Notes under the pieces: generated by a model
Told to the model about the DNA's origin: nothing
Seen by the model: the letters and a program-made list of their open reading frames with translations, nothing else
Databases searched by the model: none
In this document: positions 36,852-49,677 of the stretch, piece after piece
Layout: each line of letters starts with the position of its first letter
Position numbering within the stretch: the stretch's first letter is position 1
Position numbers and translations under genes: made by a program
Source of the DNA: Panaeolus papilionaceus
Lineage: Eukaryota; Basidiomycota; Agaricomycetes; Agaricales
Direction of reading: 5' to 3'
Length of the DNA stretch: 64,000 bases
NCBI GenBank assembly: GCA_015501605.1
Contig: JADNRZ010000009.1
Coordinates: 744,001 to 808,000, forward strand

Positions 36852-38800
36852 ATGAATCCTGACCTGCCATCTTCGACTTCGACAAGAACAATAATGTCCG
36901 AACCCATCGTTGTACTAGACAATGGTGCCTCTAGCATCAAAGTAGGAATCGTAAATCAGGATAGAGAACCTAGGTAATGACTATACCCCTTAACTGATCC
37001 TTCTCATCAATGATTTTTACAAAACAGAATCATCACCAACGCAGTGGTCAAATCAAAAGGTGATAAAATGACATATATTGGTCATGAAATTGCTAGATGT
37101 AAAGACTACTCTTCCTTGCATTATCGTTTGCCCTTCGAGAAGGTTTGGGTTAACTATATCACCCCGAGTATGACTCAAATTTTCCAGAACATTTAGGGCT
37201 ACCTGGTTGATTGGGACGCGCAAAAGGCCGTTTGGGACGGTATTTACTCGGAGGAAGTCCTTGGTGTAAGTTAAATACGTCAAGTCTAGTAAGAGAACTT
37301 ACCTTGGGGCGTGAAACAGCTTGACACTACTCAAGCGGCTTTGTTAATGACGGAACCCTATTTCAACTTGCCCAAAGTACAGGACGTGTATGATCAGCTG
37401 ATATTTGATGAATATGAATTCAATTCGTATTATCGTTGTACCCGTAAGTACTGGTCAGCTGCTGAACCTGCTCATTTTACTCTTTTCGCATGAGATCGTT
37501 GATGTGTTTTTTTATATAGCTGCTTCACTCGTACCGCATGGGACCCTCTTTTCTCGAACCGGCTTGCCGCCTCCCCAGTGTGTGATAGTGGTCGATACAG
37601 GATTTAGCTTCACCCATGTCGTCCCATTGATTGACAACGAAATCATCTGGAACGCGGTCAAGAGGTAAGCCACGGGTTAATTCCCGGGCTGTGTTTATAT
37701 GCTCAAGCCTATGATCAAGGTTAGACGTGGGCGGAAAGTTACTAACCAATCACTTGAAAGAACTGGTTTCATTTCGTCAATGGAATATGATGGATGAAAC
37801 CTATATCATGAATCAAGTCAAGGAAACTTGTTGCTTTGTGTCGACCAACTTCAAGAAAAACCTCGAGACATGCCGGTAAGATATGACAATGACAAGGATG
37901 CAGTGGGTGTCGCGGGTGGTAATCTTTTCAGACAGAACAGATCCGAAGCATAATCCAATCGTTCAAGAATACATCTTGCCAGACTTGTCAACAAATCGGA
38001 TGGGACGCGTACGCCAGCCGGACGATATTATCACCGAGACCGATCAGATTCTAGTTATGAATAACGAACGCTTTACAGTTCCCGAAATTTTATTTCGGCC
38101 AGACGATATAGGTAGGTCCCGCAGCACCTACTGATTGTTGGGGAAGCCTTGGACATTATTAGTCGTTACTATTCGTGACATTCATGATCTTTCATATCCA
38201 GGTTTTGATCAGGCAGGTATTGCTGGAACAATTGCCCATTCCATATCCCTGTTGCCCAGTGACTTGCAAGGCATGTTTTGGTCAAACATTGGGCTAATTG
38301 GAGGAAACTCCAAGATTACTGGTTTTCGTGACCGACTGTAAGCCGGTCTTTCCCTTCCTAAACGGGTCATGCGAATCCAGCCTTATGGCTTCTGATAGAT
38401 TTTCTGAACTACGAACCCTTGCCCCCGTTGAATTCGAAGTGGTTATCTATGAATGTGAGGAGTACGTGTCACCTCTGTCTCATCTGTTTTTCATTATTCC
38501 ACAATCATATCGACAACGTAACTAACTTCCAATTGAATCACCATTAGTCCCGTCACGGAGGTGTATCGGTCTGCATGCAAGTTTGCTGCAAAGCCAGAAT
38601 TTAGCCGTTTATGTGTCACACGGGAAGAATATTTGGAAAGTGGTAGCAGCGCTACCCGAAGAAAATTCAAGGATTGGAAACCCCAAGAAGCTGAGAAGGA
38701 GAAGAGTAAAGAGGTCGTAAAACCCAAAGGAAAGCAATACCAAGAGGAGCGTGAAGACGATCGTCCCCAGGCCACTAAGCTGACTAGAAGGAAGCGATGA
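36852..38800 (+). CDS. arp6: actin-related protein 6 (SWR1 complex)
   Basis: Nuclear actin-fold subunit of the SWR1 chromatin remodeller, which deposits H2A.Z. About ten exons. Actin-fold landmarks are [20 protein letters not shown] (phosphate loop 1), [20 protein letters not shown], then [20 protein letters not shown] (phosphate loop 2), [41 protein letters not shown], and [19 protein letters not shown] (adenosine-binding loop). The region around EYILPD and NRMGRV is typical of Arp6 rather than conventional actin. The C-terminus carries an extra Lys/Glu/Arg-rich tail of about 55 residues (after [18 protein letters not shown]) not seen in compact Arp6 proteins. The start at 36852 gives [14 protein letters not shown]; the next in-frame ATG at 36894 is also possible. 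Confidence 0.94.
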
Positions 38801-39761
38801 TATGGGGAACGCATCAACCTCATCCCGCAGTGTCGATGACTCTAGAAGCACCCATCAGAGTCTCATGATGTAGTACGAGACACGTTTAGTTCTTTTTGTA
38901 GTGTGAACATTTGGTTCTCCTCGAGTTCTTTGATGATTCTTGACGATCCCCAGACTTCTTTGGAGCCGTCAGTGGCATATTATTGACCCTTTTTACTGGT
39001 GACGTCTCAACGGGATCTGCTTATCTTTTGAGGTGCATCACAGTGACGTTCCGGACTCCTAAGGCTCGTAACTTATGGGTGATATCCATCCCTTCTACCT
39101 GTTTTAAATAAGGACGAAAATTTGTAGGACACGCACCAATCCTAGATTCTTTTGCTAACCATCAGTTACCCACAGCCCCTACAGCGTTTCTAAAGCTTAA
39201 AACTTACAGATGAACCATAGGTACGAGTACGATCAGCGGCTTCATTCTCTCGGGACCTACGACGAACTAGTACAACCTAAGCCTATCCCCCTTCCGCTAT
39301 CCGTTCTGATGCCCATTAATCTAACCAACGGATGTATCGTCAACTAATGGCTTCACTACTTTTCACCAGACGGCACAGGGACCGAATCGCTGAAACTCCG
39401 AGGGCTTCCGAACGAAGGCGCTCCTAGGGTACCGAACGACGAAAAGAATTTCCGAAAGAAGGGTGGGTCGAAGTCAGCCATCAATACAAAAGAAGAGGAT
39501 TCGAGCAGCCTTACCATTTGTGTGCCAATTGAGTCTGCGAATGAGGAAGTTGATAGAAGGAAGTGAGTATGGAGCGTATCGAGAAGTTACAGGAGGAAAG
39601 GACAAAAATGACACGATCCCGGGCCTCGCACCCCACATGTGCATATCGAGACGATTTGACCGTTGTTTGGGCATTCGTCTAATAACCGCATCTTTGAAAC
39701 GTGGGCGAGGGGGAATGCAATACGGCGCAGGTTTTATTGTTATGGATGGTAAGGTACTTAC
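38801..39761. other. intergenic, nothing recognised
   Basis: No family resemblance in any frame. The open frame at 39463-39774 looks like chance. The right end borders the last recognisable GH43 remnant. Confidence 0.4.
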
Positions 39762-41073
39762 TTCTGTACCATAGTGACCCTGCTGCAGTCACACTTGGCG
39801 GGGTCACTTGTGCTCGCATGATTAACAATCCATGTTTCTAACCCATCTGGGCTCTTGAAAAATCCATTATGGGCGGTTTAGTAAAGCCCATAAGCAGAGG
39901 AGAAGACAGGTCCCCCAGATTTGACCCAGGAGGATTGAGAGAGTGGGTTCCCGCCATTCCATTCAAAGTGCCCAACTGAGTCTGCGGAGGTCCAGCATGA
40001 TTAGTACAAGAAATGACCAGTTCGTCCATACAGCTCTCGATATTCTTATCAATCCAGAATAAGGAGTGACAGCATTTAATATGCGCCGTGGTATTAAAAT
40101 ACTGCACGCCCTTCAACCTTTGCCAAACAGTGCGAAATGAAAGAGAATAGAATCAATGACTCACAGAATGATGCTGAATATGCCAGCCATATGCTTGAAC
40201 CACTGTAGAGCGCTGCAGGTTCTTCATTGACTATAATAACGGGCAAACCCGAAATAAATCAGGGCACCAAATCTTGCAAAACAGGACGCCGAAGGCCCCG
40301 GAGTGACCTGGTGTGTCGACGGTCTCCCACGGATTGAGTGGGTTCGGAGAGCAGTGACATTGCACTGGGCGTGTATGCGTTGGTCATTGGTGCGATATAA
40401 AGAGATTGCAGGTTTCGTGGACTGAAGGCAGAGAAAATGAAACGGTTGGCGCCGTTTATCGTCAGTACCGTTACATCGACGAGCCAAGCATTGGAGCTGT
40501 TCGTGGGCGCTAATTGTCCCTTGTAGGTATACGGACCGTTCGGGTTCGCGGCGACACTTATTTGTGAATCGATTATTAGTATTTTAGCATACAGTAGAAC
40601 GTACCATAGAAGATGACGATGTTTGAGAGGCAAATGGGTAAGTTACGTACCTTGTAAAACATGAGCCCGCTGACCACCGAGGTCGCTGCCGCTCAATCCC
40701 GCAGTGTAATAAATGCACCAGCTAAAATGAAATGAGAATCCCGAACATGCCACACTTTTAATCTATTTACTCACATTCCATTAACCTTGTGGATCTCTGG
40801 AGCCCAAACGTCGCAGCAACGTGTCGAAGTGCTGGTCAAATAAACCGTCGTCAGCGTCGCCGTTTCCAAGCCTGCGCGGGTAATTTGAACGCCATTCAAG
40901 GTAGTTGTGGTAAGATAATAATATCTAGAATCATAGACAATAAAGGGATCCGAGCCGTTTGGATCGTTTAACGGGTTCTTGAAAGTGACCACGGCCAAGG
41001 TAGCTTGTGCAAAGAAGGAGAAGACGACGAGCAGCCTCAGCACGCTGCCGGTGAGAACGTTGAGGTGGATCAT
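39762..41073 (-). pseudogene. GH43 arabinanase/arabinosidase-like pseudogene
   Basis: A secreted glycoside hydrolase family 43 gene with two lesions. The N-terminus is a signal peptide (MIHLNVLTGSVLRLLVVFSF...ALA). Family blocks follow in order: FKNPLNDPNGSDPFIVY (catalytic base Asp), WAPEIHKVNG, WCIYYTAGLSGSD, NAWLVDVTVLTING (pKa-modulating Asp), then NLQSLYIAPM, VNEEPAALYSGSS (acid Glu; usually NEGP), FEWNGGNPLSQSSWVKSGGP, then AHNGFFKSPDG and ETWIVNH with CDCSRVTMVQK. Between EPTQ and WETVDTP a one-base shift near 40327-40345 is needed. In-frame TAA at 39878-39880 interrupts SSAYGLY/TAHNGFF although coding resemblance continues for another about 40 codons. I could not find the usual C-terminus after VTMVQK. 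Sequencing error could explain the shift but hardly both lesions. Confidence 0.75.
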
Positions 41074-41959
41074 GGGCCAATTCAGTAGCGAAGCGCCTCG
41101 CTGTGCCGCAGATATCCTGCTCGAATTCAGGCAGGTTTCAAGGATTTCAAAGCTTGCCAGTGTGCATAACTGCAACTTTTATTCATTGTATGATAAAATT
41201 CGGCGATATGACAATTATTTCTGGTGATGATCGACCATGGATGCACAGGGTGACGAGTCCTCATAATCTGGTCGGACTACCTCAGAATTTCACCCGGGTG
41301 CGAACGAGCGGGGCAGAGAATCATGGGCAGCACGTCCCACTATGCGATTCACCATGGGTGTATTCAAAAAAATAGGTGCGAAAGCTTTTTTGCAGAGCGA
41401 ACCGCGGGCAGGGCAGTCTAGTCAGTAGGTCAGGCGGGCTGCAGACTCTTCTCTGGCACGCCAAAAGGTCTTCACCCTCTACCTACGGCCCGCTTAGGAA
41501 AGAAGCGGCGAAAAACAAGGGTTGAACATATTGGAATGAAAAGTCGCACACTGCGCGATGCTTAAACTTATTCCTATCGATATGGAAAGGCGCAGAGACG
41601 AATTAATTGAAAGATGTCAAGGGGTTTCGTCTCGTGAGAGAACTCGAGTATACAACTTGAATCGTATCAAGGGTAGGTGGCCGTAATGTATGTTATAAAA
41701 GTGAATGTAGAAGCGAAAAAAAAAAAGAGGGTTCGATGATGGATAAGAAAGAAGTGGAAGAAATCTTAGTGCACCGGAAAATGGGTTCCACAGTTCGGTC
41801 ATAAGCAAGTCGTAATCATACAAAGTAAAGTAGTCAATGTCGTAGCGAGGTCTTGAGAAAGTGTTGTCTTTTTTTTCTTCTTCTGTGGTTGAATTTGAGA
41901 CGCGCTGGCACAACACATCACACCCACGCAGCCTGTTCGTCGAGATTCAGAAGCCGCGG
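41074..41959. other. intergenic, no gene seen
   Basis: Includes the upstream region of the dead GH43 gene and the 3' flank of the importin gene. Nothing recognisable. Confidence 0.4.
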
Positions 41960-44900
41960 TTAGGATTGTGGGGCTCCCTGTTCCTGCTCGGCTAATTTCA
42001 TGACTTCCATGAGAATCGTTTGGTGTTCGACGTCAAGCGCAGTCGTCGCGGCTTGATATCCCATTGGGTTTTGTAATTGATACCCTATAGGGTCGACGAG
42101 AAACAAATTAAGTCGGTGTCACTGCACGTTTGCAAAAGTTTCGATATGCAACGCACCAGTCAAGGCCTGCTTAAACACCGCATATGGGTTGACGTTATCA
42201 AGGGGGCTGATGTATCCCAGTTCCTCCTCGATCCTGTCATCTTCTTCATCATCGTCGTCGTCGCCATCGATGTCTTCCCCGTCACTGTCAGCCTGTGAAC
42301 CAAGCTCGCGTGCTTTCAAAGCTTCTTCACGAAGTCGATTGCCCTGAACGATTCCCAAAAAACAAAAATAAGACATAAACAGTAAGATCGCAGCTCATTC
42401 ATAAGGAGTGGGAAGCCGCATACCTCGGCTGCGATTATTTCCCTATATCTAGACTCATCGTCCCACACATCCTCTGTGAAGAGAAAGAAAGAAAGAAAAT
42501 AATTAGTTGCCGGTCCAACCAAGTCGTTTAGGATGCAAATGTGATGAAGGGAATAGATCTCAGGTCTCGGTAAGCGAGAACAAATTACCCACCATCATTT
42601 TCGGCGAGGTTCAGTCGCTCTTCGTCAGAATCGGAGTCTTCTTCCTCTTCCTGCAGGAGCTGCTCCAACCTCTTGCGCTCTGAGAAATAAAAATAACCGA
42701 GGTTAGACTCAATAATAATAATAACCTCCAAGGAGCAAGTAACCCACCTTCAATGGCCTTGGGAAGACCCTTGAAAATTTTGAGGATTCCACCAACAATT
42801 CCAGGCCACCCAGCCTTCAAGCTCTCAGGAACAACCTCAGCTGGAACCTCAAGCAACGCACACAGAGCCAAAACGCTGAGCTTCTTGTCGTGTACGCGGG
42901 GCAGACGCGACTCCGTGGTAATAAATGTGAACCACTTGTCAAAGAATGCCCGAGCCGTGCCAAGTTTATGGGATTCCATAATCTGTAACGAGGCCGAGGG
43001 ATTGTACAACACAGCGTTGATCAGCACCTCCAAATTGGCGAGGCGAAGGGCGCGGGTGTTGATCTTGTCGTTCGAGTTGAGAGCTGTCTGGATGATCGGT
43101 TGTAGATACTGTAAATGTCGAAAAAGAAACGAATGCGTGGTTTCAATGAACTGGGTCTGGGTTTAACCTAAATTAAAAAGGATCACGTACGTCGTCAACA
43201 GCCCCGCGCAAATTCAGGAGAATGGATTCTGCCAGCTTGGACCCGTTCACCATGTCGTTCTCGCCGAGGTGCTCATTTGTCATGGAGGTAGTGTATATGT
43301 CGACAAGCATTTGCTTGTAGTCGTGATGTGACTTGATAACATCGCCACCGTAAGAGACAAAGTTGTCAAGGGATGGCAGCATCTCTGTTGAAGATTAATT
43401 AGCATTAGACTCGGCCAAACGCAGAAGGAGAAATAAATCTTCGGAGGAGAGGTAAATTAAAATTGTGGCGGATACGCTCACGATCAACCCAATGGAGAGC
43501 AACCACTCCCGAGATGAAACATAAGTTGAAGAGCATTTCTGCTATCAGATAACCACAAAAATAGAGTGAGATGTTTACCTTCAAGGAAGTCAACAGCCTC
43601 GTGTTTGAAGAGACGATATGTCATCTCAAATACAGGCCACATTGAGGGGGAGATAGCCTTGAGTTTGTAGGTCAAACTGTCAACCAGCTCATACATATTA
43701 TCAAACAAATCGAGGAGCCTGTTCTCTAGGGTGAAAGTGATAATAGGAATAACGATCTCTTGAATCTGTGCCAGAATTTCAGGGGAGCTGTCGATGGAAG
43801 CGATAATCTACAGTACAACGATTAGATTCTGTCTGATTATATTAAAAGCAGAACATGAACATACAGTGCTGATGGTCTTTGCAACACCCATAGCGGCGAA
43901 GACTTTGTCGTCGTCACCGTCAGTAAGAAGGGCATCGAGGTCAGCATTCTCTTCGAGGTGCTCATGGATGGCGGATTCCCTAGCCAAACGCATGTACGAC
44001 TCGCACTGTTAACAGTGATATGTTAGCTGTGTACAACTGAATTGAATGATGAACGCACAAGTCTAGCGGCGAGCTGAGCAGCAACAGGAAGCAACTCAGT
44101 CTGGAACAATTCAACCATGACATCCATACTATTGTTGAGGATATCCAAGTCGGTTTCGTCCGACATTTTAAGGAGGTCTTGAATGACCTTGCCAATCTGG
44201 GGTGCAACAGCCTCGCGAACTATGCATTCAATGTCAGTTAGCCAAACCTTTGAGAGGAATGTCGAGATAAAGATTGCACACCAGATTCATAAGCTTGCAC
44301 CATCTCAGTAAGGGCCAGAGCAGCCTGAACCTTGACAGGGAATTCAGGATCATCCAAGCTTCTGGCAACAGCCTCAAAGTGTTCCCTCAGCAACTGAGGT
44401 GTGGACCACTGGAAGCCCTGCTTGGTCATAGTGCCAACAATCTCAATGGCAATAGCCCTGAGGTAAGGCTCAGATGCAGAAAGCTCCTTGGTAACAAAGT
44501 TAGTGAGAAGGTGCTCGACGCTTTGCTTGACCTCTGGGTGGCGCATGATGTAAGGTCCAAGGGCAGCGGTCATGTTGAGAACACCAAAGCGCTGCTCGGG
44601 GGGTGTAGCAGGGTTGGCGAGGATAGTGTTTATAAAGCTGAGAATGGGCATGAAGGTAATCTTGGTTCGGTTGACAGCCAAGGCGTAAAGGAATGTGGTA
44701 GCGGCGCTAACTGGAGTAGTATAGGACTCATATTCGTCTATATAAAGATATTTAGCGGGTAGTCCAAGTATATAAATCAATTATTTTTTCGACTCACCAA
44801 CCGACACACGAACATAGTCGATGGGGTCGTTCTCCCAAAGCTGGCGCCTAGCCTCAGTGAACGAAAGCTGGGGGAATACAAACTTCGAAACCAAGGTATC

Positions 44901-46339
44901 GAAATGGGGCTTAAGCAAAATCCAGGTAGATTTGGGTTTCACACTGGTGTTGTATTGCGTCAGTCAGAGTCAGGTGAAAGTAGACAAACGGTAGCTGACC
45001 ATTCAGTGAAGAATTGGAAAATAAGGTACTGGCACTTGTTTGAGAGCCATTCCTGGCCTGAAATGTACAACTCCACGCGGCGAAGGTAGGTGTTCAAGAT
45101 TTCAGGAGCGAAGGAGGAAACGAAGTGTTGAGCAAAGTCCAGGTAGGCTTCCTTGAGGGCAGTTGGAAGCTGAGAAGGGTTTCCGTATCTAAACACGCTT
45201 ATTAGCAATCGCTGAATGAGCTTTGAAGAACAAATATTTACCGATGGAATAAGCGGGCCAGGACAGCATAAGCCCACTTTTTAGCTTTCCACCAGGGAGA
45301 CTTCTCGCGTTCTTCAAGATCTTCTGGTACTGCTTCCTTAGGAAGGTTCAAGTTCACAACTGCGAACAAGAGTTGACCCCAGGGAACAAGGCTCTCGGGA
45401 CTTTGCTGGTGGGGGCTCAGAACAGTGACAATGCTGGTTCGATAGGTTTTGAGGATGAGATGCAACATGGTAGGAATTTCTTGGGAAGCGCTGGGTGGCT
45501 GCTGAATCATGCCAGACGCAATTTGAACGAGAGTTGGGAATAAGGCAGCCACGATGGTGGGCAGGACGTCATTTTGGTATCTGAAGCGGAAAGCACGGAT
45601 GACTTCAAGAGCTGCAACGCATCCGGCGTGCACGTCGTTAACATTGCTGCTCAACAACAAGCGTTTGACTTCGTCGACGAGGCCGGGCCACTTTTCTGGG
45701 AAGTCGTGTGCAACGATGCTTTTAAGACCGTTAGCAAGTTGGAGGGAAAGACTTCTGTTTGGGGATGCAGCCAGAAGGGGAAGGATGTTGATTCGAAGGG
45801 CCTCACGTTCGGAGGGTGCGATGACGGCCTGATCAGGTCTGCGAGCCTCCTCGAGGGCGTAGGTGTGAAGACGGTTCTTCAACCAGACAGCGCATGCTTG
45901 ACGCGTCGAGCTGGATGAAATTTGAAGGTGTATTTGGATCGATAAAAAGTAAGTGAGGGAAAGATGACGTCGAAATTGACAAATTTCATGAACCGAAAAA
46001 TGAAAGGTTGAATGATTAGAGAGTTTGAATGACACGAAAGAAAAGAAAAGAACGCACATATCGATAGTATCAGCCGCAATAATACGCAGGATAGCAGCGA
46101 TCATTCCCTCCTGGTTGCCAACCTATGGTACCACCGAGTCAATTATCGTGAAAACCCGATAAAATTTTCAAATGCTCCATAACAAGCACCAGTTCCGCCA
46201 CGAAGGACGCGGTTCGAATGCTATTGATAAAGTAATTTGATGGACTAACCTTTCTAATCTGGAGCTCAGCAGCCTTCCGCACATTCGGATCGGGGTTGTA
46301 AGTCGTAGAAAAGAGCTGGGTCAAAGTTTGGAGATCCAT
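41960..46339 (-). CDS. importin-7/8-type karyopherin (Sxm1/Nmd5-like)
   Basis: Large HEAT-repeat nuclear transport receptor of about 1040 residues that carries cargo through nuclear pores in a Ran-GTP-dependent way. It starts MDLQTLTQLFSTTYNPDPNV and continues RKAAELQIRK, the importin-beta N-terminal domain. Typical importin-7/8 segments are QACAVWLKNR, SLQLANGLKSIVAHDFPEKW, WWKAKKWAYAVLARLFHRYG, DPIDYVRVSVDEYESYTTPV, ATTFLYALAVNRTK, KQGFQWSTPQLLREHFEAVA and LLDLFDNMYELVDSLTYKL. Near the C-terminus there is a highly acidic stretch (DSDGEDIDGDDDDDEEDD), a family feature, followed by GYISPLDNVNPYAVFKQALT. It ends EQEQGAPQS. About 15 exons; the first is short. It is the largest clearly intact housekeeping gene on this strand. 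Confidence 0.93.
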
Positions 46340-47350
46340 GTGGAATAATTGATGTTTAAGACAGAAATAGAGAGGGTTGTATGGATATCAGAAAGCCGAT
46401 CTCCTTGGACGACCTGATTGAAGATGGTCAGTGGCCTTCTTGCTAGGTAAAATTGTTAGTGGTGGTTTCGAAAGAAGAAGGAAGAGAGATAAAATACAAT
46501 TGAGGTTGTATTTATATATACAGGTATAAAGTGAAATTTAACAAGAAAGCAAAGGTCACTTGAGATGAAAGAAATAAAGGAACAACGAGATCGTCGATAA
46601 ACAGATAAACAGAGATTCTCAAAAAATAATCAGTCACAAAGGTCACGTGAAACCGCGTTTATTGTGACTCTTAATTATCTTCTTTCTTTTCTTCAAGTAC
46701 TTTTCTAATCTCTCACACATTAGTCTATTTTCAAATCCATTAGTCTAATCTTGCCTTGTTGCAACCTAACAACAACCAGAGTCGATAGACCAATCAATAT
46801 CTGTATCAGCGACCTTGTATCTTTCCTAGTATAATCTCCAACGAAAGATTTTACCTCAGACAAGCACATCGGATGATATTCAACCATACCTTAAAGACCT
46901 CCTCGTGTCTCAAGACGGTTATGTCAATCAACAGAAAAAGAACAAGGAAATTACATCATGTCCAACATGTTTTTCAGATCTGACAGTTGGTATGTACTTG
47001 ACACGATGTATGATTAGATCGAAATACGTACTCCTGTTGCTTGGGTAGCTTGTCTTATTGTGATGGTCAGATTGGTGGATTGTGTTCAACTCATTGGGCC
47101 TTGAAAGATCAATGCTGCTGAATCCTAAAAAGGCAGTCAGGATACCTGATTTGGATATCTCCATGAACTTTATTTCCCTGCAAGTCCCAGGCAATTGTAG
47201 CCGCTCTATTCGATAAATAATATTGGTAAAGAGTAAAGAGTGTGTGTGTAGAGTCCCTCGTATACGAATAAAATCAAATCAGATTTTCTTGAAGTGACTA
47301 TGTAATTCGGAAATTTATGTATTTGAGAATGTGTATTCGGTTACATGCTT
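46340..47350. other. intergenic upstream of importin gene
   Basis: AT-rich sequence with a TATATATA-like patch near 46507-46520, which may belong to the importin promoter. No gene seen. Confidence 0.4.
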
Positions 47351-47377
47351 CTACGGTTGACGGGAACCGCATGGTTG
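47351..47377 (+). repeat. left terminal inverted repeat
   Basis: Left arm of the 27-base perfect inverted repeat, starting CTACGGTTGACGGG and preceded by CTT. Confidence 0.8.
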
Positions 47378-49161
47378 GACTTTTTCGCTTTATGCGCTCG
47401 ACTCCTCGGCTCCTGTTCGGCACCTACGGGGGGCCCCATCATCACATTAAAACACCCCTATATCCCAATTTCTGAGCACCCCCATTAGCTATCGACAACA
47501 CCCACAATAATGCTTGAAATCAAATGATAATATCAGAGTATTGAATGATATAAAGTAGTGAAAGGGAATAACCCCTGAACATCGCTGAAAAACCTGATCA
47601 TAGTTCTTATTTATCAATAATGAAGGTTTTTATTGGATGAGTCGATTTCGGCATTCAAATGCACCAAATACATAGGATAAACGCTCAATTTGAGAGACAA
47701 CTGACAGGTAAGCGGAGGTGTATGAATTGCGTGAACCCAGTTGTTGTGATCATATGTATATAAAGAGAAGGACTGGTAGGACACATGAAAGACGACATGG
47801 GTGAGTGAGAGCAGAGGGCAGAGATCGTTGGATATGTGTACCTATAACAATAATGTTTCGGATGAAAAGTTGACTCGGAATTGAGTCAAGAGTTATATTT
47901 TGAGCTTAAATTTTGCGCTGTTGATGGGGGAAGCAGAACGTCGTCCACTATGGCACAATTTCACTATGTAGTGTGTGGATCCAAATGAGCGCTCCTGCTT
48001 TTCGTAGATTCAGACACTTTCGTTTGACTTCCACCATTTTCCATAGCTATCTACTTAGTTTACAGCGAATAAAAGCTTCTTTCCCATCCCAACCTTCCTA
48101 TTTGGTGATTGTATTCGTGGATGTCGTCCTTGAATGCATGGTGTATGTTGATGTGTGTGGGGGGAGACCTGGGTGAAAGGGTGAGCGGCGGTGAAGGTGT
48201 AACTGGGAGATGAGATGGTAGGATGAAAAGGAAAGCAAGACATGCAGTTCGTTGGGTCAATGTGAGAGCGACAGAGATGAGGAGATAGGAAGAGAAGGTG
48301 AGTGTGAGGTGAAATGGGGCGAATACGAGGGACGAATAACGCAACAATGAAAGAGATAACCGTTAACGAAGATGTACACGGACACCGATCAACGACGCAA
48401 CACGAACACGAAATACGAGATACAAGGGAGAAAGAGAGCTCGTTTTCGTCGTAAACTAGGTACATGATATGTATAATGCTATGGGCAATGATGGAAATTA
48501 AAATAAAATACTCGAATCTAAGGAAAGCAAGAGCGCTCAATGCGTGAACGAAGCGCTGATGCAACCAGAAATAATCAGAAAATGATCGAAAAATAGATAA
48601 ATAGGGATTACCGATGCGGGGCTCACCACCGTCTGTGCACCTTTATTAGAGGTTTGTCCTGTTATTTTCGCCGTTTTCCTCCCTCCTCTTTGCCTTAGTT
48701 CACCTCACATCCATCTGCCCTTCACGGGGCGTGTCACAGCCCTCCCTTTCCATCCGATCCTCTCACCCTCACTCACCTTTCGCCGGGGTCTCCCCACACG
48801 CACATCAGCGCTTACATATTGGATTTCCACTTTCTAAGGATTGGACGTTCTGAGCCAACGTCTGGCCCTTGGAGTCATCTGGGTGGGTGTTTCACTTCAG
48901 TTCAACTCAGTCAAAGCCGTAACGCTCATTTGGAGCCCGTTTCGGAGTCATTTGACGACTCCTCCTGGCTTCCCACTTCAGCATGTACAATTCAATATAC
49001 ATACACGTTTATGAAATAGATTTTAAGTGTAATATATAGAGTAGGTTTTAGTCGAGTGAACATTGTGCTGGCAGGAATAGGGGCGTGTGACCCCCATGAA
49101 GGGGGTATCATTGATTACCGAGCAAGCACCGACGACTAGAATGTGCGAAGCGAAGGAAGTT

Positions 49162-49188
49162 CAACCATGCGGTTCCCGTCAACCGTAG
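49162..49188 (-). repeat. right terminal inverted repeat
   Basis: Right arm, exact reverse complement of the left arm, followed by CTT. Confidence 0.8.
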
Positions 49189-49677
49189 CTTCCACCACAG
49201 AAAAGAGTGCTACACAATGTGGTCAGAGGTAAGGACACACGTCTTTAGCTGTTCAAGAGGCAGAAGCAAACGTGTTTGATTGCGCAAATGTTTGTTTGGC
49301 AAACACTTCTGAATCCCATGAGCGTGGGCAAATCAATTTCGGAAGCAATTCGCCAACACCAGTCTCGTTCTTCTTGGACAACATTCCTCAAGTCAAGCTT
49401 TATCGACCAATCCTATTGTATCCTTGAAAAATGGCGCCTATAAACAGGATACCTCGATATCAATTCGAAAGACTGGCTCGGACAACGAGTGATACTCATC
49501 ACTGATGAGCAGAATCAAAGTCTACGCATGGACCGACGCTTGGGTGATGGATCTGCCCTCCCAGCTTGCCACAATCCGGCTTCTATTATCACAAGGCATC
49601 GCCAATAACTAGTGACGTTCTAGGCTCGTTTGAGGCGGACACGCCCGCTATATCTAGCTAAAAACCCTCCCATCATC
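49189..49677. other. intergenic between element and hydrolase array
   Basis: No gene seen. It should hold whatever promoter the first hydrolase copy has; CTATATCTA at about 49649-49657 is a weak TATA candidate. Confidence 0.35.

Larger units (their letters stand above)
47351..49188. mobile_element. candidate non-autonomous TIR DNA transposon
   Basis: A perfect 27-base inverted repeat bounds this stretch: 47351-47377 reads ctacggttgacgggaaccgc then atggttg, and 49162-49188 is its exact reverse complement. After one mismatch the match continues inward (ACTT, then TTCGCTT with a small gap), and weaker similarity extends to about 100 bases. The trinucleotide CTT flanks both outer ends, consistent with a 3-bp target-site duplication of the kind made by CACTA/EnSpm-like transposases. 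The interior (1.8 kb) has no recognisable transposase; its longest frame (48055-48564 minus) is Ser/Pro/His-rich and not protein-like. I infer a non-autonomous element. Confidence 0.6.

Noticed and set aside
39878..40020. A second frameshift in GH43 around the QLGTL reading
   Set aside because: Using the acceptor after cctccgcag the preceding exon joins in phase into SVGHFEWNGGNP, so no extra shift is needed there; only the TAA remains.
44274..44762. 162-residue plus-strand frame
   Set aside because: Antisense shadow of importin exons.
48055..48564. 169-residue minus-strand open frame
   Set aside because: Ser/Pro/His-rich low-complexity translation of a purine/pyrimidine-biased stretch, no family resemblance and no intron pattern; it lies inside the candidate transposon.
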